Below are positions 8,689-17,498 of a DNA stretch of 45,115 nt, one piece after another (position 1 is the first letter of the stretch; each line of letters starts with the position of its first letter). The notes under the pieces are model-generated. The model had not been told where the DNA came from and did not search any database. It was given only the letters and a program-made list of their open reading frames with translations. Source of the DNA: Verrucomicrobiota bacterium (GTDB lineage Bacteria; Verrucomicrobiota; Verrucomicrobiia; Opitutales; Opitutaceae); the NCBI GenBank assembly GCA_023430565.1, contig JAEZAD010000023.1:1-45115 (forward strand), given 5' to 3'. The position numbers were made by a program, and so were the translations under genes.

Positions 8689-9489
8689 TCAGCCGGCGAG
8701 ACTCGCGAGATGGCGGTCCCATACCTTCCAGCGGGCGTCGCCGCTCGCCCAGAGGTTTTCGAGATACATCTTGTCGCGCAGCGTATCCATCGACTGCCAG
8801 AAGCCGGCGTGTTTATAGGCGTGGAGCTGGCCGTCGCGCGCGAGGTTCTGCATGGGTTGCTGCTCGAACGTGGTCATGTCGTCTTCGATGTAATCGATGA
8901 CGCCCGGCTCGAGGACGAAGAAGCCGCCGTTGACCCACGCGCCGTCGCCGATGGGCTTTTCGCGGAAGCTTTCGATCTTGGTTTCCGACTGGCTTAGCGC
9001 GAAAGCGCCGAAACGGCCGGGTGGCTGGATGGCGGTGACGGTGGCGAGTTTGCCGTGGGCGCGGTGAAACTCGATCGTGGCGGGGATATCGAGATCGGTG
9101 ACACCATCGCCGTAGGTCATGCAGAAGGTCTCGTCGCCGACGTGCTCGCGGACGCGGCGAAGACGCCCACCGGTCATGTTTTTCTCGCCGGTATCCACAA
9201 GCGTGATGCGCCAAGGCTCCACTCCGTTGCTGAGGAACTCCATGCGGTTGGCCCGCAGGTCCATGCGGACGTCGCATTGCTTGAGGAAGTAGTTGGCGAA
9301 AAATTCCTTGATGACGTAGCCCTTGTAGCCGAGGCAGATCACGAAATCGTTCAGCCCGTAGTGGCCGTAGATTTTCATGATGTGCCACAGGATTGGCAGG
9401 CCGCCGATTTCGACCATCGGCTTCGGGCGGGTGGCACTTTCTTCGGAGATGCGGGTGCCGTAGCCACCCGCGAGGATCACGGTTTTCAT
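8689..9489 (-). CDS. rfbF: Glucose-1-phosphate cytidylyltransferase
   Basis: 266 residues; makes CDP-D-glucose from CTP and glucose 1-phosphate. MKTVILAGGYGTRISEES is the nucleotidyltransferase loop with the family's GYGTRISE form, followed by RPKPMVEIGGLPILWHIMKI and the conserved FVICLGYKGYVIKEFF. FCMTYGDGVTDLDI holds the metal-binding aspartate, and WVNGGFFVLEPGVIDYIEDD is a further hallmark. It is the committed step for the CDP-sugar pathway encoded by the next three genes downstream. It starts 16 bp after the acetyltransferase gene. Confidence 0.96.
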   Translation of the reverse strand: MKTVILAGGYGTRISEESATRPKPMVEIGGLPILWHIMKIYGHYGLNDFVICLGYKGYVIKEFFANYFLKQCDVRMDLRANRMEFLSNGVEPWRITLVDTGEKNMTGGRLRRVREHVGDETFCMTYGDGVTDLDIPATIEFHRAHGKLATVTAIQPPGRFGAFALSQSETKIESFREKPIGDGAWVNGGFFVLEPGVIDYIEDDMTTFEQQPMQNLARDGQLHAYKHAGFWQSMDTLRDKMYLENLWASGDARWKVWDRHLASLAG

Positions 9490-9505
9490 GGTGTGGAGGA
9501 GGTTG

Positions 9506-10213
9506 TCAGCTCGGGATCGAATGAAGGGCGGGGGAAGGCAGGTCGGTCGTGGTGCGGTGGCCGATCACGCGAGCGGGGATGCCACCCACGATGGCGTTGT
9601 CGGGCACATCGCGCGTGACGACGGAGCCCGCGCCGATCACGGCGCCGGCGCCGATGCGCACGCCGGTGAGCACGGTGACGCGGTGGCCGAGCCACGCGCC
9701 GTCGCCCACCACGATGGGGCCTTTCGCAGAGATCGGTTGCTCCATGACGAGTTGTCCCGGCTCGGTCCCGTGGGTGCTGGAGAAGAAAGCGCAACCAGGC
9801 GCGATCTCCACTTTGCGACCGATCAGGATGGGCGCGCGCCACGACACGAAGTAGCAGCCCGGCTGAACGTGAGTGCCCTCACCGATCTCGATGCGTCCGC
9901 CGGGACCGGTGCGGAGAAAGCAGTCGCCGTAAATTTCGACGCGATGGTGAAAATGGATTTCGCCCTGATCGTGGTCGGCGAACGTGTTTACGCGGTCGCC
10001 GACATAAACATATTTTCCGAACGAGATTTGCGGATGAACTAGATGTGCAGTCGGAGCGATGAATCCGCGCACGTGGAGATGCGCCAGGAATGTCCCTCCG
10101 TGATACGGCGGAACGCCAATACGGGCGAGACGCGTGGCGATTCGGCCCAGACCGCGCGGACGCGAAAGCCGAATCCAGAAGCGGCGCCAGACGAGGGCGG
10201 TGCGGCGAGGCAT
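9506..10213 (-). CDS. Left-handed beta-helix O-acetyltransferase (WcaF/CapG-like)
   Basis: 235 residues. Many hexapeptide repeats of the [LIV]-G-x4 type run from about residue 60 to 215, for example ISFGKYVYVGDRVNTFAD, RIEIGEGTHVQPGC and VVGDGAWLGHRVTVLTGVRI. The end IGAGSVVTRDVPDNAIVGGI is the standard capping segment of trimeric acetyl-CoA-dependent transferases. FSSTHG contains the probable catalytic histidine. No membrane segments are present, so it should acetylate a nucleotide-sugar or lipid-linked glycan on the cytoplasmic side. It stands just upstream of rfbF in the same run. Acceptor unknown. Confidence 0.85.
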   Translation of the reverse strand: MPRRTALVWRRFWIRLSRPRGLGRIATRLARIGVPPYHGGTFLAHLHVRGFIAPTAHLVHPQISFGKYVYVGDRVNTFADHDQGEIHFHHRVEIYGDCFLRTGPGGRIEIGEGTHVQPGCYFVSWRAPILIGRKVEIAPGCAFFSSTHGTEPGQLVMEQPISAKGPIVVGDGAWLGHRVTVLTGVRIGAGAVIGAGSVVTRDVPDNAIVGGIPARVIGHRTTTDLPSPALHSIPS

Positions 10214-10327
10214 GGGAAGATGCGAGGTGCAGCGCGGGTGCTGCGACGAGAGCGGAGGTCGGTGAACGCGGAGTGCCGATGGGGCCGCTCGCGCGCGCGC
10301 GTGGCGGCGTGCCGGCGCGCGCGGCGA

Positions 10328-11326
10328 TCATTTCGCGCTGGTCGACGGTGTAAGGACGGGCGAGGCGACGCCCAGGCCGAGAAGCGATTTGGCACGGCGC
10401 AGGGTTCGGCGGAGGCGTTGGCGGATTCGAGACGCCAGCGGAGGAGACGGAGGAAAGAGGCGCGGGGCGATGACGTCGCGGACGAATTCGCGGTCGAGGC
10501 TGCGATTATGCAGAACGGTCGGCGGATGGCGCAGCGGGAACCCCATTTCATGAGCAGGGATGTTGGCCATGATGTCGTTTTCGTTTGCGCAGTGAGTGCC
10601 GTCGCGATTGCAGCCGATGTTTGTGACGAGATTTCGACGCGGCACGACGGCGAGACCGTGGTTGGCCCAGACGGCGAAGGCCCATTGGTGATCCCAGTAG
10701 CTGAGGCTGCCTTGCGGCGCATAGGCGCGATCGAAGCTGTCGGCCCAGAATTTTTCGACGCGGGCGTCGGGCAGGACTTCGGACAGCCAGGACGTGCCGC
10801 GAAGTTCGGGCCAGAGCCTGACGTTGAAATCGAAATGTTTCCAGGCGCGGCGCCACGTGGCCCAACCCCAGGCGGCGTTCATTTGAGAAAACGTGTAGCT
10901 GTAAGCGATGGGGAGCGGTTCGCGGCGAAAGGTGGTGCCGGCGATGTGCATGACGCGTTCGTCGTCGCGGTAGCGGGCGAGCATTTCCTCACAGTAGGGA
11001 AAGAACGAAGGATGCGGCACGCAGTCGTCTTCGAGGATGATCGCTTCCTCGACCTGGCTGAAAACCCAGTCGATCCCGCTCGCTGGGCGACGCCCGCATC
11101 CGAGGTTAACCTGGGAGTAGTGTTTGATGACGGTGCCGCTCCATTTGAACTCATCGATGACGGCGCGGGCCTCGGCGCAAAGCGCGGCTTCGTCCGGACG
11201 ATTGGCGCGAGGACCGTCGGCAATCACGAACAACGTTTTCGGATCAAGAGCGGCGACGATCTCCGCGACGCGGCGCGTAAATTCGGGCCGGCGGAAGATG
11301 ATAAGGGCTAGGGGAGTCGAGAACAT
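10328..11326 (-). CDS. GT2-like glycosyltransferase (nucleotide-diphospho-sugar transferase fold)
   Basis: 332 residues. LALIIFRRPEFTRRVAEIVA and LFVIADGPR open a GT-A domain, and VEEAIILEDDCVPHPSFFPY carries EDD as the metal motif. MNAAWGWATWRRAW and YWDHQWAFAVWANHGLAVVP are strongly conserved in this O-antigen-locus family, often annotated as hemolytic protein HlpA-like. A basic tail ends the protein. It begins 12 bp after the giant SGNH protein gene and is followed by a 114-bp spacer of GC-rich sequence. Donor and acceptor are unknown. Confidence 0.8.
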   Translation of the reverse strand: MFSTPLALIIFRRPEFTRRVAEIVAALDPKTLFVIADGPRANRPDEAALCAEARAVIDEFKWSGTVIKHYSQVNLGCGRRPASGIDWVFSQVEEAIILEDDCVPHPSFFPYCEEMLARYRDDERVMHIAGTTFRREPLPIAYSYTFSQMNAAWGWATWRRAWKHFDFNVRLWPELRGTSWLSEVLPDARVEKFWADSFDRAYAPQGSLSYWDHQWAFAVWANHGLAVVPRRNLVTNIGCNRDGTHCANENDIMANIPAHEMGFPLRHPPTVLHNRSLDREFVRDVIAPRLFPPSPPLASRIRQRLRRTLRRAKSLLGLGVASPVLTPSTSAK

Positions 11327-11338
11327 TGGCGGCGCAGT

Positions 11339-14300
11339 TTACTCGAGGGCGTTGAGCCAGAGGTCGGCGATGCTTTGGTAGCCGAGGCCGTTGGGATGGA
11401 TGGCGTCCGGGATGTAGTGAGTCGGAATGCGCGTGGAGAAGTAGGTGTGCAGATCCGGCGGCGGGACGGTGATCTCGTTGGACGGATCGGCGACGAGTTC
11501 GGCGATGACTTGGTGGTATTGCTGGACGCGAAGGTCGTTGCTGCTGCCGACGGGCTCGATCGGTGGCGGCAGGGCGAGTGCGGGAGATTTGCCGGCGGCC
11601 ATCACGACGTCGATGATCTGCTGCATGTAGTCCTTGAAGCTACCGGCGTAGCCGGGATCGCCGGGATTAAGTCCGAGGCCGCTGGGACGGGGAACGAAGG
11701 CGTCGTTCGTTCCATACATGATGAGGAATTGCTGCGCGTCGGGGTGTTTTTGCACGACGGTCCAGATGCGAGCGGCGGCTTGCGCAGAATTTTCGCCGCC
11801 GATGCCTTCGTTGAAAATGGCAACCGGTCGGCCGCGTGCGGCGGTGAGAGCGCCGGCAAGGATGGGGGTGTAACCGGCGGACGAGTTGCGGCCGTCGGCG
11901 GACGTGTTGTCGAGCGTGACGTCGTCGCCAAATCCGTAGGTGATGCTATCGCCGAGCGCCACGATATAGTCGCCGATGCCGATCTGACTGGCGCGGTCGT
12001 AGCGGGCGATGCCGGGGACGATGTTGCCGGACGCGTCGATGATGTGGACCTCGAGCTGGTTGCCGTCGTTGGCGAGGCCGTTGAACGTCGCTGCGTAAGG
12101 GGCGGCGTAGTCGTCGACGCTGCCGGTGCCGTTGAGGATGAAACGGACGCCCTGGCCTGGCTGGACGTTCGCGTCGGCACGTGCGGTGAGGCTCGGTGAG
12201 GTTTGCAGGTGTCCAGAGTGCGGCGAAATGAGACGGACTGATGGCGTGGTCGTCGGCGGGAGCAGGGCGCCGAGTTCGGCGACGGCGGTGGCGGCCTGAC
12301 CGTTCACCTCTCCGAGAGCGCGAAGACGAATGTAGTGCGCGGCCTGTTTGGAAAACGTGACTTGTTGTATCGCCGAGGAATTGGGGAAAACGCCTGCGGC
12401 CACGGGTGCGCCCCAGTTCACGCCATCGGCGCTGAGATAGAATTCGAAATTCGTGATCTTGCCGTTGGCCACACCGTCTTGTCGGGGCAGGTAAGTGAAG
12501 CCGGCGATCTCGTGGGCGGTTCCGAGGTTGATCTGCAGCTCGTGCGGCAACGGTGCGATTGTCGAGAACCACTCGGTGTGCCAGAACGTGGCCGGATTGC
12601 CGTCGAAGGCGTTGGTCGCAGGAGTGGCTGGTCCCCACGCTCCGCTGTTGAGTTCCTCGGAGTCGGTGTAGTGCAGCGACCAGCCGGTGCGAGAAAGTGG
12701 TTGCCAACCTTCGACCGTGATCGTGCGGGTGGCGGGAGTGGCGTCGACGAGACCCTTGTTGTCGGTGGCGTGGAGCGTGACCACGTAGGTGCCGGGGAAA
12801 TTGAAGCGCACGAGGCCCGGATTCTGGAGGCGCGAGTCGGCGATGCTGGATCCGGGGCCAAACGTCCAGCGATAGGACAGCGGCTGGCTTTCGGGGTCGG
12901 TCGCAGAGCCCGCGAAGTCGACGACGGCACCCGCGGGTATGGTGATGGCGGATACGGGAGAGGAGATCACGGCGTCCGGAGCGGAGTTGGGCGCGGTGCT
13001 GGCTTGCAGGACGTTGAACTCCGCGATCGCGCTGAAGAGACTGCCGTGCTGATTGTTGAGGGCACGGAGGCGAACGAAGCGGCCGTTTACGGGGGGGAAG
13101 AGAACTTCCGTTTCCTCCTGGGTGTTGGGAAAGCGGCCGGTGGCGACCGGTGAACCCCACGTGGTTCCGTCGAGGGAGACGTAGAATTCGAATTCGGCGA
13201 TCCGGTTGTTCTGGTTGGCGTCCTGTCCGGGAAGGTGGCGAAAACCTGCGAGCGTGCGGACGGCGCCGAGGTCGATGCGGAGCTCGTGCGGCGGGGGAGG
13301 CTGGGCGGTTTTATACCGGGTGTGCCACATGGTGTAGATATTCCCATCGATGGCCCGGGTGGCGTGTCCCGTGCCGGCAAACGAGACCTGAGTGGTTTCC
13401 TGGCTATCGACGAAAGCGATCGACCAGCCCGTTCGCGGAATGACCGTGGGACCGGCGTTGAGGACGGTGATCGTGCGTGTGGCGGGACTCGGGTCGGCTT
13501 GCTCCAGGGAATCGGTGGCCGTGAGGCGGACAATGAACGTGCCCGGCGTGTTGAACTGGAGGGTTCCGGGGTTCTGCGCCGTGCTATCGGGCACACCGGA
13601 CGCGGTGCCGAATGACCAGTGATAAGCGATGGGCGCGTGGCCGTCGGGGTCGGAGCCGGTCCCGGTGAAGGTGACGCTTTCGCCGGCGGCGATGGTCATG
13701 GAGTCGGCTGGCGTCGTGATGCTACTTTCCGGCGGTCGATTGTCGGTGAGCAGGTTGAACTCGGCGAGCGACGCGGCGAAACCGTAGCTGTCGTAGTTGC
13801 CCAAAGCGCGGAAGCGAACGTAGCGGCCGGTTTTGGGCATCGTGAAAACGGTGGTCTCGGTGGCCACGTTGGCCAGGGTGCCGGTGGCGACGGGTGATCC
13901 CCAGTTTAGTCCATCCGCACTGACGTAGAGTTCGAAGCCCGCGATGCGGCCGGCGAGGTTGCCGTCCTGGCGCGGGAGATGGCGGAGGCCTGCGATTCGG
14001 AACGGCACGCCGAGATCGATTTGAATCTCGTGCGGGAAGGACGGTTGCGATGCGAACCATTCGGTGTGCCAGAACGTGGAGGGATTTCCGTCGATCGCGC
14101 TCGTCGCGGGTGTCGCCGGACCCCACGAGCCGCTTTTCATTTCCTGGCTGTCGACGAAGGCGATGGACCAGCCTTGTGTCGGGATCGTGAATACGGGCGT
14201 GGAATTCGAAACCGTGATGGTGCGCGTCGCGGGAGTCGGATCCGTCTGGCCCAGCGCGTCGGTCACCACGAGGCGAACGGTGTAGGTGCCCGGAACGTCG

Positions 14301-16552
14301 AACGGGATGGCGCCGGGGTTTTGCAGGTTGCTGTTGGGAACGCCGGATCCCTCGCCAAAGGTCCACAGATAGCTGAGCGGCGTGTGGTTATCGGGATCCG
14401 AACCGCTGGCGGCAAACGTGACGGTTTGCCCGGCGTTGATGGTGGTGTTGGCAGCAGGCGTGGCGATCGCGCCCTCCGGCGCCTGGTTATCGGTCACGAG
14501 GTTGAACTCGGCCAACGAAGCGGCGAAGCCGTAGCTGTCGTAGGTGCTCAGCGCGCGGAAGCGAACGTAGCGACCCTGCTTGGGCGTGGCGGGCACCTGG
14601 GATTGCGCGGCGGTGTTGGCAAGCGTGCCGCTGGCGGTGGGCGTGCCCCAGTTTACGCCGTCGGCGCTGACGTAAAATTCGAATTGAGCGATGCGGCCGT
14701 TGAGCGATCCGTCCTGTCGCGGAAGGTGCCGGAAGCCGGTGAGATGGTAAGGAACGCCGAGATCGATTTGAATCTCATGAGGAAACGGGCGCTGCACGTT
14801 GAACCACTCGGTGTGCCAGAAAGTGGATACGTTGCCGTCGATCGCGCTCGTGGCTGGCGTGGCGGGGCCCCACGAGCCGCTCTTCGACTCCTGGCTGTCG
14901 ACAAACGCGATGGACCAGCCGGTGCGCGGGATCAGGTATTCCGGCACGCCGCTCTGCACGACCACCGTGCACGTCGCCGCCGTTGGGTCGGCCTGGCCGA
15001 GAGCATCCGTGACGGTGAGGCGGACCGTGTGGGTGCCGGGCGTGTTGAACTGACGTGCGCCGGGGTCTTGCGCCGTGCTGTCGGCAATCCCGGAGCCGGA
15101 ACCGAACGACCAGTGATACGAGAGCGGGAGATGCCCGTCGGGGTCTGTGCCGCTGCCGTTGAAGGCGACAGTTTGACCGGCGTTGATCGTGACGGTGGAC
15201 GAGGGAGACGAGATGCTGCCGTTCGGCGCCTGGTTGTCGGTGAGCGCATTCAACTCGGCGAGCGAGGTGGCGAAGCCGTAGGAGTCATAGCCACTCAGGG
15301 CGCGCAGACGAAGGTAGCGGCCCTGTTTCGGAGTCGACGGCACCGTGCTTTCGGCGGGCGTGTTGGCGAACGTGCCGGCGGCAACGGGCGAGCCCCAGTC
15401 GGTGCCATTGCTGCTGACGTAGAATTCGAACTGTTCGATGCGGCCGTTGAGGAGACCGTCCTGGCGCGGCAGATGACGAAAGCCGGTAACGTGCTGGCTG
15501 GCGCCCATGTCGATCTGGATTTCGTGTGGGAAAGGAGACTGAGCGTTGAACCACTCCGTGTGCCAGAACGTGGCCGGATTTCCGTCGATCACGTTTGTCC
15601 CCGGCGTCGCCAGACCCCACGAGCCGCTTTTCATTTCCTGACTGTCGACGTAGGCGATGGTCCAGCCGGTGCGTGAAATGACAAAACTCGGAGCGGTGTT
15701 TTGCACCACGACCGTGCGCGTGGCGGGCGTGGGGTCGACCTGCCCCAGCGCGTCCGTGACGGTGAGTTGCACCAGGAAGCTGCCGGGTTGGTTGAACTGC
15801 ACGGCGCCCGGGTTTTGCGCGGAACTGTCAGCGACGCCGGATCCCGCTCCGAACGCCCAGTGATAGGACAACGGGGTGTGACTCTCAGGATCGGAGCCGC
15901 TGCCGGCAAACGTGACGTTTTGACCGGGGCTGACGGTGACGTCCGCCGACGGCGCGGCGATCACGCCGTCCGGGGCCTGGTTGTCCGTCAACACGTTCAG
16001 CTCCGCGAGTGAGGCGGCGAATCCATAAACATCATACGTGCCCAGAGCCCGGAGTCGCACGTAGCGGCCGATTTTGGCGGGAAATGGCACGGTGGTTTCG
16101 ACGGACGTATTGGCGAGGGTGCCGGCGGCGACGGGAGAGCCCCAGTCGAGACCATCGGCGCTGACGTAGAATTCGTAGGGTCCGATGCGCCCATTGAGCC
16201 GTCCGTCCTGGCGAGGCAGATGGCGAAAGCCGGAGATGCTGTGGGCGACGCCGAGATCGACCTGCACCTCGTGAGGAAAGCCTGGCTGCGCGTGGAACCA
16301 CTGCGTGTGCCAGAACGTGGCAGGATTGCTGTCGATCAGGTTCGAAGCAGGCGTCGCGGCGCCCCATGACCCGCTGGTGAGTTCCTCGCTGTCGACGTAG
16401 GCGATGCTCCAGCCGGTGCGGGGAATCAGCGTTTGCGCGGCGGCGGGCAGCGCGAAGCCGTGAAGGAGCGCAAAGCACACGAGCGGGCCCACGAACGGAG
16501 TCGTGAGAACGATCCGAAGAATACGACGCCGAGCAGGGAAAACAGTTTTCAC
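11339..16552 (-). CDS. Secreted multidomain protein: 6 discoidin + 5 PKD repeats + SGNH/GDSL hydrolase
   Basis: 1737 residues. Residues 1-40 form a signal peptide (basic start, hydrophobic core, cut after AAA). Discoidin (F5/8 type C) modules begin near residues 45, 294, 543, 792, 1040 and 1288, each with a W-rich start such as RTGWSIAFVDSQE and a conserved STFWHTEWF segment. PKD modules with PLSYHWSFG and LTVTDALGQ separate them. An Ig-like stretch (about 1440-1525) leads to an SGNH esterase: GDSIT (Ser1536), GIGGENS, GTND and DAIHPN give all catalytic blocks. No sorting signal or C-terminal membrane helix is seen. Probable role: surface-bound or secreted carbohydrate esterase, perhaps deacetylating the polysaccharide made by this locus; that link is inference from position. 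Confidence 0.88.
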   Translation of the reverse strand: MKTVFPARRRILRIVLTTPFVGPLVCFALLHGFALPAAAQTLIPRTGWSIAYVDSEELTSGSWGAATPASNLIDSNPATFWHTQWFHAQPGFPHEVQVDLGVAHSISGFRHLPRQDGRLNGRIGPYEFYVSADGLDWGSPVAAGTLANTSVETTVPFPAKIGRYVRLRALGTYDVYGFAASLAELNVLTDNQAPDGVIAAPSADVTVSPGQNVTFAGSGSDPESHTPLSYHWAFGAGSGVADSSAQNPGAVQFNQPGSFLVQLTVTDALGQVDPTPATRTVVVQNTAPSFVISRTGWTIAYVDSQEMKSGSWGLATPGTNVIDGNPATFWHTEWFNAQSPFPHEIQIDMGASQHVTGFRHLPRQDGLLNGRIEQFEFYVSSNGTDWGSPVAAGTFANTPAESTVPSTPKQGRYLRLRALSGYDSYGFATSLAELNALTDNQAPNGSISSPSSTVTINAGQTVAFNGSGTDPDGHLPLSYHWSFGSGSGIADSTAQDPGARQFNTPGTHTVRLTVTDALGQADPTAATCTVVVQSGVPEYLIPRTGWSIAFVDSQESKSGSWGPATPATSAIDGNVSTFWHTEWFNVQRPFPHEIQIDLGVPYHLTGFRHLPRQDGSLNGRIAQFEFYVSADGVNWGTPTASGTLANTAAQSQVPATPKQGRYVRFRALSTYDSYGFAASLAEFNLVTDNQAPEGAIATPAANTTINAGQTVTFAASGSDPDNHTPLSYLWTFGEGSGVPNSNLQNPGAIPFDVPGTYTVRLVVTDALGQTDPTPATRTITVSNSTPVFTIPTQGWSIAFVDSQEMKSGSWGPATPATSAIDGNPSTFWHTEWFASQPSFPHEIQIDLGVPFRIAGLRHLPRQDGNLAGRIAGFELYVSADGLNWGSPVATGTLANVATETTVFTMPKTGRYVRFRALGNYDSYGFAASLAEFNLLTDNRPPESSITTPADSMTIAAGESVTFTGTGSDPDGHAPIAYHWSFGTASGVPDSTAQNPGTLQFNTPGTFIVRLTATDSLEQADPSPATRTITVLNAGPTVIPRTGWSIAFVDSQETTQVSFAGTGHATRAIDGNIYTMWHTRYKTAQPPPPHELRIDLGAVRTLAGFRHLPGQDANQNNRIAEFEFYVSLDGTTWGSPVATGRFPNTQEETEVLFPPVNGRFVRLRALNNQHGSLFSAIAEFNVLQASTAPNSAPDAVISSPVSAITIPAGAVVDFAGSATDPESQPLSYRWTFGPGSSIADSRLQNPGLVRFNFPGTYVVTLHATDNKGLVDATPATRTITVEGWQPLSRTGWSLHYTDSEELNSGAWGPATPATNAFDGNPATFWHTEWFSTIAPLPHELQINLGTAHEIAGFTYLPRQDGVANGKITNFEFYLSADGVNWGAPVAAGVFPNSSAIQQVTFSKQAAHYIRLRALGEVNGQAATAVAELGALLPPTTTPSVRLISPHSGHLQTSPSLTARADANVQPGQGVRFILNGTGSVDDYAAPYAATFNGLANDGNQLEVHIIDASGNIVPGIARYDRASQIGIGDYIVALGDSITYGFGDDVTLDNTSADGRNSSAGYTPILAGALTAARGRPVAIFNEGIGGENSAQAAARIWTVVQKHPDAQQFLIMYGTNDAFVPRPSGLGLNPGDPGYAGSFKDYMQQIIDVVMAAGKSPALALPPPIEPVGSSNDLRVQQYHQVIAELVADPSNEITVPPPDLHTYFSTRIPTHYIPDAIHPNGLGYQSIADLWLNALE
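12230..16420 (-). repeat. Tandem ~747-bp coding repeats (discoidin+PKD units)
   Basis: The codon run for R/T-x-GW recurs at 16420, 15673, 14926, 14179, 13435 and 12691 (start of each unit on the minus strand). Spacings are 747, 747, 747, 744 and 744 bp, that is 249 or 248 codons. Five complete units are followed by a sixth discoidin module only. Units 2 and 4 share nearly identical stretches (for example around 15616 and 14123), indicating unequal exchange or gene conversion. The copy number could vary between strains and could be mis-assembled from short reads. Confidence 0.9.
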
Positions 16553-16622
16553 GACGAGACTGCGGCCGGCTGCCGGTCAGGATCGGGGCTCGACTACTCG
16601 AACGGAGCCCGGAAAGCGGGAG

Positions 16623-17486
16623 TCATACGACTGCGAGCGCGTCGAACTCCTGCGATACCACGGCGGATGGAATCGTGGTGCCGACCCTCCATCCGATCCA
16701 ATGGCGTGGAACGATGGGGCGTGCGCGCAACGGGCCGAGCATCGCGCCCCACCACGAAAAGCTGCTGGCGGACAACACGCCCGTGGCGCAATGCGTCATG
16801 GCGCAGAGATCGAAATCGGGCGAGCGACTCACGACGATTTTGCGGGAGATATCGGCGAACTCGCTGGTCGCATAGTGAGGGTCGTCGGTGACGATCAGCA
16901 CCGTCGAAACGGCGAGCCGAGTCTCCAGTTTCCGAATACCTTCGCGGTAGTAGGACGGCGGGAGGGCGACGGAACCGGAGTTGTTGATCGAGAAGCCGGT
17001 GTAGTCGGCGCGGCGAACGTGGACGAAAATAGTCGTTTCCCAAGCGATCGAATGCTGCGCCGCGAAGGCGTCCACCGCTTGCACGGTTTCCGGTTTGAAC
17101 CGGAGCCGCTCGCGAAATTTGTCGCCGACCCAGGCATCGGATTGCAGGTAGGCGTGTTCGACAAAGGAGATTGGCACAATGCTCCGGACCCTCCGTTCGA
17201 GCTGGCCGGACTCGAAAGCGCACGGGACGCCTTCGGTGAGCTTTTCTTCGGTGTAGTAGGAGGCGAGGCCTCTCGCGGCGAGAGCGCGCAGGGTATTGCA
17301 GAAACGATCCGATCGCCGGGACAGAATGATCACATTGCGGCGTTTCCAGACGAAGTTCTGCCGCAGCCCGCGTCCGCCGATGAGCACGCCGATGTCGTGG
17401 GCGCGGCACATTTTGTCGAGCGCAGCGAGGTGAAACAGCTGGTTGCCCAGCCGGCCTTGCGAGGCGTGGAAAACGACGAGCGACAT
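16623..17486 (-). CDS. GT11-family glycosyltransferase (alpha-1,2-fucosyltransferase-like)
   Basis: 287 residues. HASQGRLGNQLFHLAAL near the N-terminus, IFVHVRRADYTGFS in the middle and VLSASSFSWWGAMLGPLRA near the C-terminus are the three conserved motifs of GT11. HVRRADY is the GDP-fucose-binding segment. The usual first motif is GGLGNQMF, here GRLGNQLF. GT11 enzymes transfer L-fucose from GDP-Fuc to galactose O2, though 6-deoxy relatives may be used. No GDP-fucose synthesis genes lie in the window. It is 12 bp after the stop of wzt and followed by a 70-bp gap before the SGNH protein gene. Confidence 0.85.
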   Translation of the reverse strand: MSLVVFHASQGRLGNQLFHLAALDKMCRAHDIGVLIGGRGLRQNFVWKRRNVIILSRRSDRFCNTLRALAARGLASYYTEEKLTEGVPCAFESGQLERRVRSIVPISFVEHAYLQSDAWVGDKFRERLRFKPETVQAVDAFAAQHSIAWETTIFVHVRRADYTGFSINNSGSVALPPSYYREGIRKLETRLAVSTVLIVTDDPHYATSEFADISRKIVVSRSPDFDLCAMTHCATGVLSASSFSWWGAMLGPLRARPIVPRHWIGWRVGTTIPSAVVSQEFDALAVV

Positions 17487-17498
17487 CGCAGGATCGGA

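Noticed and set aside
10285..10325. Alternating CG tract as a Z-DNA or regulatory site
   Set aside because: Short, imperfect and typical of random high-GC spacer sequence between two genes; no other support.
13979..15676. Long plus-strand open frame (565 codons) opposite the discoidin repeats
   Set aside because: It is antisense to the giant secreted protein, repeats with the same period, and its translation is rich in Gly/Arg/Val without any domain. High GC removes stop codons from the opposite strand.
12230..16420. Regular repeats suggesting a CRISPR or satellite array
   Set aside because: The period is about 747 bp, in frame, and each unit encodes recognisable discoidin and PKD modules.
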